A stretch of DNA of 64,000 bases from Acididesulfobacillus acetoxydans (lineage in GTDB: Bacteria > Bacillota > Desulfitobacteriia > Desulfitobacteriales > Desulfitobacteriaceae), in NCBI RefSeq assembly GCF_902729405.1, contig NZ_LR746496.1, positions 62,001-126,000 of the forward strand. The letters are read 5' to 3'. Position numbers and translations under genes: made by a program. The notes below the pieces were generated by a model. The model worked only from the letters and a program-made list of their open reading frames with translations. It had not been told where the DNA came from and made no database searches. Numbering within the stretch: position 1 is the first letter of the stretch; each line of letters starts with the position of its first letter. Of the stretch, positions 36,153-45,126 are shown piece after piece.

Positions 36153-36575
36153 TCACAAATCAGCCGCCCTGGCGTAGGGCAGCCGACGCAAAAAAGGAAA
36201 GCGAACAATCTCCAGTTGGACACCCAGCAAGCGACCGCCTTTCCTATCCCTGATCCTAAAGCGCAGACACCTATCATGAGTCCCGGTCGCCTTCACAAAG
36301 GTCCAAAATAATTGCGGGGAATCGCTCTCCTCCCATAAAGTCTGGAGGTACACTTCCGCCTCCAATCCCATAAGCGGGTAAACCCAATCCTTGCCCTTAA
36401 AGCCGTTCTGAAGCGAAGCGTTCGGTCCCCTCTTCCTGCCTGCCGCCCTCCCATACGGAGCAGCCGCCAAAACCAAGTCGCACTCGGCATCAAAACCCGG
36501 GCTCATCAGCACTGCCTTGAGCGTCCTGAGGAACTCCTCAACCTCCTCTTGCGCGGAAACTACTGCTACGGCCAA
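36153..36575 (-). CDS. Hypothetical protein, possibly MqsR-like
   Basis: About 140 residues from a TTG with GGGGAGG seven bases upstream (open frame continues to 36617). The first half is helical, and the second has GFKGKDWVYPLMGLEAEVYLQ followed by a beta-rich end LRFRIRDRKGGRLLGVQLEIVRFPF. The order of a short helix, tryptophan segment and two closing strands recalls MqsR-family toxins, but no antitoxin gene is adjacent and the match is weak. It could equally be an unrelated small protein. Confidence 0.5.
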   Translation of the reverse strand: MAVAVVSAQEEVEEFLRTLKAVLMSPGFDAECDLVLAAAPYGRAAGRKRGPNASLQNGFKGKDWVYPLMGLEAEVYLQTLWEESDSPQLFWTFVKATGTHDRCLRFRIRDRKGGRLLGVQLEIVRFPFLRRLPYARAADL

Positions 36576-36718
36576 ATAAAAACCTCCCCGCAACCTCTCC
36601 TGACTAAATATTAACAAGAGAGGCCGCGGGAAACAAGTACTACATCAGAAAAAATTTTCCTTTTCCTGGTTCCCTCCGATCTTAAATCCGTAACGCCCGT
36701 CTTCGATCCGCAACTTTC

Positions 36719-38176
36719 CTACCGAGCCGCTCCCCGTCCTCCTTTTTGCGGATCGGTACCCATGGTCTTATCCCCGGACAGCCGTCCATTTTCTCCTTTT
36801 TGCAAAAGACTGTGGCGTGAGCCGTAGCGCCAGTAGATGATCAGCCCGACAGCCAGCCAAACGACAAAGCGGATCCAGGTAAGCAGAGGCAAACTGTACA
36901 TCAAATACAGGCAGGCGACAATGGCCAGAAGCGGCAGCCAAGGCACGAGCGGAACCCGGAAGGGACGGCGCTGTTCGGGCTTGGTTTTGCGCAGGACGAT
37001 TACGGCCGCTGAGACGATGACAAAAGCGAACAAAGTACCGATATTGGCCATCTCAGCTAAATCTTTGATAGGGGTAAAACCGGCCATGGCAGCGACCACC
37101 AGCCCCACCAGCCGCGTGCTGACATGCGGGGTCTTAAACTTTTGGTGCACGGAAGAAAACACCGGGGGCAGCAACCCGTCGCGTGACATGGCGTAGAGAA
37201 TCCTGGTCTGGGCAAACAGGTCCACCAGCAAAACACTGGTGATACCGGCAATCGCCCCGACGCTTAAAAGTGCGGCAGCCCAGTGCATCCCGATATAGTT
37301 AAGAGCGAAGGAGACAGGCGCCGAGGTATTAAGCTTCGTGTAATTGACCATTCCGGTCAGGATCATGGTGACCAAAATATAAAGAACAGTAGAAATCCCG
37401 AGCGAGGCCATGAGGCCGATAGGTAAATCGCGTTGGGGCTTTTTCGCCTCCTCCGCCGCGGTGGAGACGGCATCAAACCCTAAATAAGCAAAAAAGATAA
37501 TACTCGCCCCTGTCATAACGCCACCCCAACCAAAAGGCATATACGGATGCCAGTTTGCGGGCGTGACGTGAGAAGTCCCCACGGCAATAAAAAGCAAAAT
37601 AACGGCCAGTTTGACAACGACTATAATGTTGTTAACCCATTTACTCTCTTTAACCCCAACCGTAAGCAGGCTGACAATGAGTCCCACAATCAGAATGGCC
37701 GGCAGATCAATGATCCCTCCGGCTCCGGGAGCATTGGTGGCCCAGGCAGGCAGATTGACTCCGATGGCGGAAAGCAGGTTGACCAAGTAGCCGGACCAGC
37801 CAACCGCCACGGTGGAAGAAGCTAAACCGTACTCCAAGAGAAGGTCCCAGCCGATGACCCAGGCGAAAATCTCACCCAGGGCCGCGTAGCCATAAGTGTA
37901 AGCGCTGCCGGCCACTGGGATCATGGCCGCAAACTCGGCATAGGACAAAGCCGCAAGCCCGCTGGCCAGTCCGGCGATAATAAATGAAATGACCAAGGCC
38001 GGACCGGCAAAATTGCTCGCCCCGATTCCAGTCAGGACAAAGATACCCGTCCCGATGATCCCCCCAATGCCCAAAGCCGTTAAGTCAAAGGCACTCAGGG
38101 CCCTCTTCAGTTTTGTCTGCTGTTCTTCCGATTCGGAAACCAACTGTTGAACAGATTTGGTCCGCAGTAAGTTCAT
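36719..38176 (-). CDS. APC-family amino acid permease (YfnA/CAT-like)
   Basis: 485 residues with 12 predicted membrane helices. The first helix GIGGIIGTGIFVLTG is the substrate-binding signature of the APC superfamily, and AYTYGYAALGEIFAWVIGWDLLLEYG is typical of the cationic amino acid transporter group. It ends in a 30-residue hydrophilic tail. Substrate is unknown. It appears monocistronic. A good ribosome site (AGGAGAAAGAT region) precedes ATG 38176. Confidence 0.9.
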   Translation of the reverse strand: MNLLRTKSVQQLVSESEEQQTKLKRALSAFDLTALGIGGIIGTGIFVLTGIGASNFAGPALVISFIIAGLASGLAALSYAEFAAMIPVAGSAYTYGYAALGEIFAWVIGWDLLLEYGLASSTVAVGWSGYLVNLLSAIGVNLPAWATNAPGAGGIIDLPAILIVGLIVSLLTVGVKESKWVNNIIVVVKLAVILLFIAVGTSHVTPANWHPYMPFGWGGVMTGASIIFFAYLGFDAVSTAAEEAKKPQRDLPIGLMASLGISTVLYILVTMILTGMVNYTKLNTSAPVSFALNYIGMHWAAALLSVGAIAGITSVLLVDLFAQTRILYAMSRDGLLPPVFSSVHQKFKTPHVSTRLVGLVVAAMAGFTPIKDLAEMANIGTLFAFVIVSAAVIVLRKTKPEQRRPFRVPLVPWLPLLAIVACLYLMYSLPLLTWIRFVVWLAVGLIIYWRYGSRHSLLQKGENGRLSGDKTMGTDPQKGGRGAAR

Positions 38177-38527
38177 CTAATCTTTCTCCTTCCCCTCCGC
38201 GAAATTTTGCTGCGTCTATTATTCTACTTATTAGATTAATACAGAGAGTTTAGAAGGTAAACAAGCTTCTCCCACCGCTATTCCCCCCTGCCGCATGGAA
38301 AAAGACCAGAAGGAAGCTCACCGGCATAAGACGCCAATTTAGTCGAATTTTTTCACGTTGAGCCAATCACCTCAAGGCGGACCGAACGGCCAGCTCGGCC
38401 AAAAAGTCGATGTCCGCGCGTAAAGTCTGTTCCAAGCGCTTTTTTGACATTCTCCCGCTCTGAGAAGACGTTAATTCTCCCCTCTATTGGCTCAATACGC
38501 AAGCGAATCAATACGCAGTGAATTAAA

Positions 38528-38554
38528 AAACCGCTACCTTTACAGTAGCGGTTT
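38528..38554 (-). terminator. Orphan terminator
   Basis: Stem AAACCGCTAC/GTAGCGGTTT with a 7-base loop. A T-run follows only on the minus strand. No minus-strand gene lies directly to its right; the Fic gene there is on the plus strand. The rest of the 485-base gap (38177-38661) holds only the fic promoter. Confidence 0.7.
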
Positions 38555-38591
38555 GTCTATTTGCGGTTAGCGTTCCTTGTTTTACTTTTCA

Positions 38592-38620
38592 TTGACAAAC
38601 TAAAATAAAAGCGCTATAAT
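38592..38620 (+). promoter_or_regulatory. Consensus promoter of fic
   Basis: TTGACA (38592-38597), 17 bases, TATAAT (38615-38620). Confidence 0.88.
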
Positions 38621-38661
38621 ACCCCTTGTAATTAACTTTTCGCAAAGGAGACCGCACATAT

Positions 38662-39807
38662 ATGATGGACAGAGCCGGAAAACTAAAAACAAACCTGTCG
38701 GGTGAAGCAGCATACAAATCATTTACGCCATCGCCGCTGCCGCCAAATCCTCCTGTTGAACTCGATAACGAAACCGTTGAGCTATTGGTAAAAGCCAATA
38801 AACAGCTTACTCTTCTGGAAGGCATCGCGGTTCGGATTCCGAATGTTAATTTGTTTATAACAATGTATGTCCGCAAGGAAGCGTTGATGTCGTCCCAGAT
38901 TGAGGGAACGCAGGCCACACTGGAGGATGTGCTTGACCCGCTGATTGACGAAAATGCCAATCGCAATGTCGCTGATGTTATCAACTACATCAAGGCAACC
39001 GAGTTTGCGATTGCCAGATTGAACGAGCTGCCGCTCTGCAACAGACTTATTAAGGAAGCGCACGCGATACTGATGGCAGGCGTTCGCGGACAGGAGAAAA
39101 ATCCGGGTAAGTTCCGCTATTCCCAAAACTGGATCGGCGGTCAGGGCAGCATATTGAAGAATGCCAGGTTTATCCCTCCGACGCCGGAAGATATGACGAT
39201 AGCAATGTCCGACCTGGAAAAATACATCAACGACGATGATGCGCTTGATGTTTTGATTCGCGCCGCCTTAATCCACTATCAGTTTGAAACCATACACCCG
39301 TTTTTGGACGGCAACGGACGTATCGGCCGGTTGCTCATCACCTTATATCTGATGACCAAAGGCGTGCTGACAACTCCCGCGTTATATATTTCATATTTTT
39401 TGAAAAAGAACCGTATCGAATATTACGACCGCATGAGCGAGGTGCGCCGCAACGGAAATTATGAGCAGTGGATCAAATTTTTCCTGCAGGCGATTTACGA
39501 ATCCGCCGAGGACGCAACGAATACCATTGACAAGCTGACAGAGCTCCATGACAAAAATATCGCTTCCATCAGCGGAATGGGCCGCGCCTCCAAAACAGCG
39601 CTTCGCCTATTCGCTTACCTTGAAGGAAATCCCATCATTGAAATCCAAAAGACAGCGGCTGCTTTGGATACCACATTTAAGACGGTATCCGATTCTGTCC
39701 GGCGGCTTTGCGAAATGGGTATCCTGACACAAAACTCCGGCGAGCAGCGCAACAGGACGTTTTCCTACGCCGCCTATCTTGACATTCTGCGTGAAGGCAC
39801 AGTATAA
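38662..39807 (+). CDS. Fic-family protein (adenylyltransferase type)
   Basis: 381 residues. The catalytic motif HPFLDGNGRIGR lies near residues 211-222. A class II inhibitory motif SSQIEG (S-x3-E-G) near residue 76 lies in the N-terminal Fic_N region, and the C-terminal 80 residues look like a winged helix (TAAALDTTFKTVSDSVRRL). Such proteins AMPylate targets such as topoisomerase subunits, with self-inhibition by the N-terminal glutamate. Base composition is visibly lower in G+C than its neighbours, and it lies next to tRNA-Leu, so it was probably acquired. AAAGGAG precedes the ATG. Confidence 0.92.
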   Translation: MMDRAGKLKTNLSGEAAYKSFTPSPLPPNPPVELDNETVELLVKANKQLTLLEGIAVRIPNVNLFITMYVRKEALMSSQIEGTQATLEDVLDPLIDENANRNVADVINYIKATEFAIARLNELPLCNRLIKEAHAILMAGVRGQEKNPGKFRYSQNWIGGQGSILKNARFIPPTPEDMTIAMSDLEKYINDDDALDVLIRAALIHYQFETIHPFLDGNGRIGRLLITLYLMTKGVLTTPALYISYFLKKNRIEYYDRMSEVRRNGNYEQWIKFFLQAIYESAEDATNTIDKLTELHDKNIASISGMGRASKTALRLFAYLEGNPIIEIQKTAAALDTTFKTVSDSVRRLCEMGILTQNSGEQRNRTFSYAAYLDILREGTV

Positions 39808-39903
39808 AAACACCATAAACGATGTGAAAAACGCTGTGCCGAAGCCAAAACATGCACCATCCGGTCATTCGGGTGCTGCACCTAATTGTCTGAAAGCCCT
39901 TTA

Positions 39904-39986
39904 TGGTGCGGAAGGGGGGATTTGAACCCCCACGGTTACCCGCTGGAACCTAAATCCAGTGCGTCTGCCAGTTCCGCCACTCCCGC
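39904..39986 (-). tRNA. tRNA-Leu (anticodon UAG)
   Basis: Acceptor GCGGGAG/CTTCCGC, anticodon stem ACTGG..TTCCAG with loop ATTTAGG, T-arm GGGGGTTCAAATCCCCC, short variable arm and encoded CCA. Confidence 0.97.
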
Positions 39987-40009
39987 CTGCGCACTGACTT
40001 ACCTTGATT

Positions 40010-40038
40010 ATTTTACCTTATCGGTTAACAATTCGCAA
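40010..40038 (-). promoter_or_regulatory. Promoter of tRNA-Leu
   Basis: -35 TTGCGA (40033-40038), 17 bases, -10 TAAAAT (40010-40015), about 24 bases before the tRNA. Confidence 0.65.
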
Positions 40039-40044
40039 GCTATA

Positions 40045-41136
40045 TTAAAATGCCAGCCGATGCACAGCCTTGTACAGAATATCGCTGGCTAAGGCGACTT
40101 TTTGCGGATTGACGAAATCCGGTACGTCCTGGGGTGTATGGTTTTTCTCCAGCCAGGTTCGGGCCATGAGAGTCGTCGCCGGGACATGGTTCAGATTAAA
40201 ATAATATTGATCACTGTCATAACCATGGTTGGGCACCACCGGGGCCGAGGAATTGCATTCCCGCGCGACGGCTTGAAGTGTCCGCACGGCAGTATTCTCA
40301 CCGTCGGCCCAAAGGGCAAACTCATGCAGCGAACCGTTTCCGACGGTGTCGGCGTTAAACACGGCCCTAATCCCACCCAAGGGCACGCCGGGGTTCTTAA
40401 TAAACGCGGAGGACCCGACAAAACCCATTTCCTCCGCACTCCAAAAAGCGAGCAGCACATTGCTCTTAGGCCGTACGCCCTCTTTAATGAGTCTGCGCAT
40501 CACATCCAATATTGAGCCCACACCGGAAGCGTTGTCATTAGCCCCCGGATAGAGATTCCCTTCAAAAATGCCCATGTGATCATAGTGAGCCGACAAAATC
40601 ACGGATTCCGCCGCCCGGGTACCCATTAACCCTGCCAGGATATTCGCGCTGGGAGTGCGCAGGTCTTTCGGATCTCCTAACGAAAAGGTCAGATGGCGCC
40701 CATAATAGAAGTTGGCAAACTCCTCCACCACAGGATAAATCGTAAAAGCCTGGGTGTACAGCCGCTGCCCGTCAGCCCCACGATCCCCCAAGGGCTGCAG
40801 TCCCAACCCCCGCATCTGGTCTTGAAGATAGGCCGCCGCTTTCCCCTCGCCGGCCGAGCCCGCCCGGCGCCCCGCCAAGGCGGGCTGCGCCAGTACAGCG
40901 ATATCGTCCGACGCCGTCCGCTTTAAATAGGACGGATTCACCCTTCCAAAAGCGCCAAATGCTTTTCCCGCCGGAATCGCGGCTGAACCCGTATTCACCG
41001 CAGACGGAAAATTTTCGACCGAGGCCTTTACAGCCAGGGCATCAACCTTCTTGAGCGTCTCGGGCCAACCGTACCAAGGCAGGAACCCCGCACTCAATCC
41101 GGCGAGAAACTTCAAGAACGCCCTCCTCGTCGACAT
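40045..41136 (-). CDS. Exported M28-family metallopeptidase
   Basis: 363 residues. The N-terminus STRRAFLKFLAGLSAGFLPW fits a twin-arginine or lipidless export signal (RR-x-FLK). The peptidase domain keeps the five zinc ligands of M28 aminopeptidases: SAHYDH, GANDNASG, SAEEMG, FNADTVG and NHTPQD. A PA-like insertion lies before it. It probably trims peptides outside the cell. GGGAGG precedes the ATG. Its stop lies just beyond the tRNA-Leu promoter region. Confidence 0.9.
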   Translation of the reverse strand: MSTRRAFLKFLAGLSAGFLPWYGWPETLKKVDALAVKASVENFPSAVNTGSAAIPAGKAFGAFGRVNPSYLKRTASDDIAVLAQPALAGRRAGSAGEGKAAAYLQDQMRGLGLQPLGDRGADGQRLYTQAFTIYPVVEEFANFYYGRHLTFSLGDPKDLRTPSANILAGLMGTRAAESVILSAHYDHMGIFEGNLYPGANDNASGVGSILDVMRRLIKEGVRPKSNVLLAFWSAEEMGFVGSSAFIKNPGVPLGGIRAVFNADTVGNGSLHEFALWADGENTAVRTLQAVARECNSSAPVVPNHGYDSDQYYFNLNHVPATTLMARTWLEKNHTPQDVPDFVNPQKVALASDILYKAVHRLAF

Positions 41137-41398
41137 TTTCTGCTTTACCTCCCTCAGTTAACCTTCCTCGTCATCGAAACCGTTTATCCAATCGCCAGAT
41201 TCCCACTTCTCCCCCCGTTCCGGCATTCCTCGCGCGTTTTCAGCCTCCCGGTGCACCACATAGATGTGGCAAGGGGATCTATCCCGAAAGACCACGCCGA
41301 ACGGAAGAATAAGAAAGCGAGCAGGACCATAGATATCTTAACGAAATGGCATTGCGTTGCTCCCCCAAGGCAAAGTGTTTTGCTGGGCGGGATGTGCC
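41137..41398. other. Gap before the 41.5-kb gene
   Basis: About 260 bases with no coding sequence that has a ribosome site. A 73-codon minus-strand frame (41184-41405) has a scattered composition and is not called. No riboswitch motif was recognised. Confidence 0.4.
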
Positions 41399-41427
41399 TT
41401 GACATGCTCAGCCTAAGGCTATATTAA
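41399..41427 (+). promoter_or_regulatory. Promoter of the 41.5-kb gene
   Basis: Perfect -35 TTGACA (41399-41404), 17 bases, -10 TATTAA (41422-41427). Confidence 0.6.
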
Positions 41428-41470
41428 AAAACAACCGCAAGGGACTCAATCGGAAAGGTGGGTAGCACAA

Positions 41471-42067
41471 ATGCCCAAATCGAAATATCGAAGCCGTAGA
41501 ACCGGTTTAACGAACCGAACTAACCTGGCCCACCGAACCGCTCCGACCCGTCTGTCCCGTCTGTCCCGCCTGACCCGTCGGCCCCGACTGACCCGGTTTG
41601 GTCTGGCGGCACTTATCATTCTCGTGGTCGTCCTCGTCAAACCGGTCCTCCTGCACCGTGATTCCGGCTGGGTTGATCTTCCCGCCCCGCAGCCGGAAGT
41701 AACCCGGCCTACTATGAATATCGAACAAATAGTTCTTTCTCTTAACGATGTTTTAAAAAAATACGAATCTCTCCCTACTTCTGCCAACGTCGTAGACCAA
41801 AAGAGCCTGATCGCCAAACTCGACCGGCTCTATCGACTGTCCGCCCAGGACTATGAAAATACCGCGGCGCTCCAGGAAACCGGCGACAACAGCCTTCTCG
41901 ATGACTTACGCCAAGGCGGGAGCCTGCTTACCTCCTCCATCTTCGAACGCAAAGACAGCCTGGCTTTCCCCGGGAATTTCGGCCAGACCCAGTTGCAAGC
42001 GAGCAGGACCGACCTGGCTGCAGCCGCCTCCGCCATCGCCCGGGTCGACCAAGAGCTAAAAAAGTGA
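41471..42067 (+). CDS. Single-pass membrane protein of unknown function
   Basis: 198 residues. The first 43 are very basic with repeated Arg-Leu-Ser/Thr-Arg units, encoded by a degenerate 9-10-base repeat of CCCGTCTGT type. One hydrophobic helix follows (about 44-60), then 135 residues of extracytoplasmic, helical, polar sequence. No family was recognised. AAAGGTGG precedes the ATG. It lies 190 bases upstream of the PAS-GGDEF-EAL gene on the same strand, so the two may be cotranscribed. It might provide an external sensing part for a c-di-GMP enzyme that has none; this is conjecture. Confidence 0.6.
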   Translation: MPKSKYRSRRTGLTNRTNLAHRTAPTRLSRLSRLTRRPRLTRFGLAALIILVVVLVKPVLLHRDSGWVDLPAPQPEVTRPTMNIEQIVLSLNDVLKKYESLPTSANVVDQKSLIAKLDRLYRLSAQDYENTAALQETGDNSLLDDLRQGGSLLTSSIFERKDSLAFPGNFGQTQLQASRTDLAAAASAIARVDQELKK

Positions 42068-42257
42068 CTCTTCCCGCCTTCTTTCCTTGGCGGGCTCAAC
42101 GGCGAACTCCTTCATGCCCCGGCAGGAAAAGCAGAAGTTTTCGCGAAATTAGTCTTATTATTCTTTCTTTATTTTAACCTTTGCGGGACAAGCTGTCTAT
42201 CCAGCCGATCCTCTATCTTCCGCTCAGGCGGCCATTAACCGAAAAGGACTGAAAAAA

Positions 42258-44930
42258 ATGAATCTGGCGTCCATCCGGCTTATCAAGCGCTCGCAAAGGC
42301 GACTTGAGGAAAATCTCTTCGCGCTCCAAAAAACTCATCAAGAACTCTGCACAACCCAGGAAGCACTCCAAGCCCAGCTTCTCCGGGTGAAGACCCGCGA
42401 AACCCGTTTTCGCCGCATTTTTCAGGGAGTCTCCAGCGGCGTTATGATTCTAAACCCCACCGGAATGGTTATCGAGGCCAACGAGGCCGCTCAGTCCCTC
42501 CTCGGCCTCAGCCTGCAGCAGCTTAGCGGAGCCGAGCCCCTAGGGCCTGACTGGCAGGCCCGCTGCGAAAGCGGTCTCTCGTTCACTTGGCAAAACATCG
42601 CCGCCGAACTTTCTCTAAAGCCGCCCTCTGTTGCGCCCTGTTCCCCCGAGACCTTGATGCCACTCCCTGCGCCGGCCAATCTCAGCGGACGAGTCAAAAT
42701 TACTTCGACCCAGTTTGCCGAGCGCTGGCTCGCCTATACGACTCATCCCATTTATCAGCCCGGTTCCGTCTCACCGGAAGAAATCGTCCTCACCCTTGAA
42801 GACATCACCCATCCGAAGTATCTGGAAGAGCAAGAGGCCCGTATCATGGCGGAGTTAGAACATAGCCAGGAGCGTTACCGAGAAATCCTTGAACATATGA
42901 GCAACGCTGCCGCGGTGTTTGAAATCCGAAGCGATGGACGGCAGTTTATTATTAAGGAATTTAACCGCAGGGCAGAAACACTCGAACAGGTTAACCGTCA
43001 GGACGTCTTGGGACATTCTTTCACCGAATTATTCCCCTACGCCGAGCCGTCCGGAATTTGCGCCGTGCTGCGCCGAGTCTGGAAAACCGGCCTCCCCGAA
43101 CAGTTCCCAACCACCTGCTATCGCAACGGCAAAGACCTGTGCTGGCGCGAAAACTACGTTTATCGTCTGTCCTCGGGAGAAATCGTCTGCCTCTACCGGG
43201 ATGTGACCGCGCGTAAGCTGGCGGAGGAAGAACTTTGGCAAGAAAAAGAGCGCGCCCAGATTACCCTGCACTCCATTGGGGACGGTGTGATCACGACCGA
43301 TATCCATGGCGTCGTACAATACTTAAACCCAATCGCCGAGGAATTAACGGGTTGGTCGCTCGCCGAGGCCAAAGGCAAGGACTTAGCCCAAGTTTTTCAC
43401 GTCGTGCATGAAACAGACGGCAGCGAGACCGAAAACCCCGTTGCGCGCTGTCTAAAAGAAGGGCGCATCGTGGGACTCGCCAACCACTCAGTTCTCATTC
43501 ACCGCCGCAATCATCCGTTTGCCATTGAAGATTCGGCGGCTCCTGTCCGAGACCGGCAGGGAAATGTCATAGGCGCCGTCCTCGTCTTTCATGATGTGAG
43601 CGACAAACGGGCGCTCCTCCGTCAGATGACCCACCAGGCTCACCATGACGCTCTAACCGGTCTGCCCAACCGCCTGCTCTTCGTCGACCGCCTCAGGCAA
43701 GCCATCGCACAGGCCCGCCGGAAGAACCATGATGCAGCCATACTCTTTTTGGATCTTGACCGTTTCAAACTTATTAACGACACTTTGGGCCATGCCGTGG
43801 GTGATCGCCTCTTACAATCCGTTGCCGCAAGATTAAAGGGCCTTCTGCGTGAAAGCGATACGGTCGGGCGCCAAGGAGGGGATGAATTCATCCTTATTCT
43901 TCCGGAAATCCACAGCAGGGCCGAGGTTAGCACTGTCGCCCAGAAAATACTCGCGCTTTTCTCGACCCCATTTCCCTTGGAGGGGGAGGAGGTCTTCATA
44001 ACGCCGAGCATCGGCATCAGCCTCTATCCGGCCGACGGCACGGACATTGAAACCCTGATCAGACATGCGGATGCCGCCATGTACTCCGCCAAAGAACTCG
44101 GGCGTAATAACTTCCGGTTTTTCACTCCTGCCCTTAACGAAACTGCCCAGTCCCGGCTGGAAACGGAAAATAGCCTGCGCCGGGCGCTGGCCAAAAACGA
44201 ATTCGTCATCCATTATCAGCCCGTTATCTCTCTACTCAGCAGGGAAATCGTCGGGGTCGAGGCTTTGGTCCGCTGGCAACATCCGCGCAAGGGCCTGCTT
44301 ATGCCTTCTTCCTTTATTCCTGTGGCGGAAGACACCGGGCTCATTATCCCCATAGGCGAATGGGTATTGCGATCTGCCTGTAACCAGGTCCGCAGCTGGC
44401 AGAAATCGGGGTACCCCTTACGGGTCGCGGTCAATCTTTCCGCACGCCAGTTCAGACAGCCCCAGCTGACGGAAACCATCCGGGCCGTCTTGCTGGAAAC
44501 CTCCCTTATACCCGAATCTCTTGAGGTCGAAATTACCGAAAGCATTGCGGCGGAAGATCTGAATGTAACGATCTCCATTCTCCGCTCCCTAAAAGATATG
44601 GGGATCAGAATTTCCATTGATGATTTCGGCACAGGATTTTCTTCACTCAGCTACTTACGACGCTTTCCCATCGACACTCTGAAAATCGACAAATCCTTCG
44701 TCGCGGATATTCTCCCCCGGCGCGACGAAGAAATTGTCACGGCCATCATCAACCTCGCGCAAACCCTAAAGCTCAAAGTCATCGCCGAAGGGGTGGAAAC
44801 ACGGGAGCAGCTGAATTTTCTTGCAGAAAAGCACTGCGATGAAATCCAGGGCTATTTCTTTTGCCGGCCCCTGCCCCAGCATGAGCTGCAGCCATATCTG
44901 GCATGCCATCCACTTAACCCAAAAGCTTAG
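42258..44930 (+). CDS. PAS-GGDEF-EAL cyclic-di-GMP enzyme
   Basis: 890 residues. An N-terminal coiled coil (about 5-50) leads to three PAS-like sensor modules (about 50-180, 205-320 and 330-455), then GGDEF (motif near 539) and EAL (EALVRW near 666) domains. GGDEF is intact and is preceded by the allosteric I-site RESD, so cyclase activity and product inhibition are plausible. The EAL domain keeps EITES, DDFGTGFSSL, KIDKSFV and AEGVE, so phosphodiesterase activity is also possible. No membrane helix, so cytosolic. Which activity dominates cannot be told. Confidence 0.95.
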   Translation: MNLASIRLIKRSQRRLEENLFALQKTHQELCTTQEALQAQLLRVKTRETRFRRIFQGVSSGVMILNPTGMVIEANEAAQSLLGLSLQQLSGAEPLGPDWQARCESGLSFTWQNIAAELSLKPPSVAPCSPETLMPLPAPANLSGRVKITSTQFAERWLAYTTHPIYQPGSVSPEEIVLTLEDITHPKYLEEQEARIMAELEHSQERYREILEHMSNAAAVFEIRSDGRQFIIKEFNRRAETLEQVNRQDVLGHSFTELFPYAEPSGICAVLRRVWKTGLPEQFPTTCYRNGKDLCWRENYVYRLSSGEIVCLYRDVTARKLAEEELWQEKERAQITLHSIGDGVITTDIHGVVQYLNPIAEELTGWSLAEAKGKDLAQVFHVVHETDGSETENPVARCLKEGRIVGLANHSVLIHRRNHPFAIEDSAAPVRDRQGNVIGAVLVFHDVSDKRALLRQMTHQAHHDALTGLPNRLLFVDRLRQAIAQARRKNHDAAILFLDLDRFKLINDTLGHAVGDRLLQSVAARLKGLLRESDTVGRQGGDEFILILPEIHSRAEVSTVAQKILALFSTPFPLEGEEVFITPSIGISLYPADGTDIETLIRHADAAMYSAKELGRNNFRFFTPALNETAQSRLETENSLRRALAKNEFVIHYQPVISLLSREIVGVEALVRWQHPRKGLLMPSSFIPVAEDTGLIIPIGEWVLRSACNQVRSWQKSGYPLRVAVNLSARQFRQPQLTETIRAVLLETSLIPESLEVEITESIAAEDLNVTISILRSLKDMGIRISIDDFGTGFSSLSYLRRFPIDTLKIDKSFVADILPRRDEEIVTAIINLAQTLKLKVIAEGVETREQLNFLAEKHCDEIQGYFFCRPLPQHELQPYLACHPLNPKA

Positions 44931-44964
44931 CCGCATGCCCATGGCTCGGCCCCTGGCTTTAACC

Positions 44965-44995
44965 GGTTTAGCCAAAAGGGAGATTCGGCTAAACC
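44965..44995. terminator. Hairpin between convergent genes
   Basis: Perfect 9-bp arms GGTTTAGCC/GGCTAAACC with a 13-base loop, between the GGDEF-EAL gene and the convergent UroD-like gene. No strong T-run. Confidence 0.5.
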
Positions 44996-45126
44996 CATGA
45001 TTCTATTGCGCAAACTCTCGTGCCGGTGCCAGAAACTAAGGCGGAGGCTCGCCTTCTATATAAGGCAGAGGTGAGGCAAAGGCTCGCCTTCTTTGGCAGC
45101 GTCTCGACTTCCTCAGGCGAACAAGA

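Noticed and set aside
41184-41405. A 73-codon minus-strand frame upstream of the M28 peptidase gene.
   Set aside because: No ribosome site, mixed composition, and it overlaps the promoter of the plus-strand gene.
41230-41470. Possible c-di-GMP riboswitch before the 41.5-kb gene and the GGDEF-EAL gene.
   Set aside because: The conserved GEMM core and its tetraloop receptor sequence were not found on either strand.
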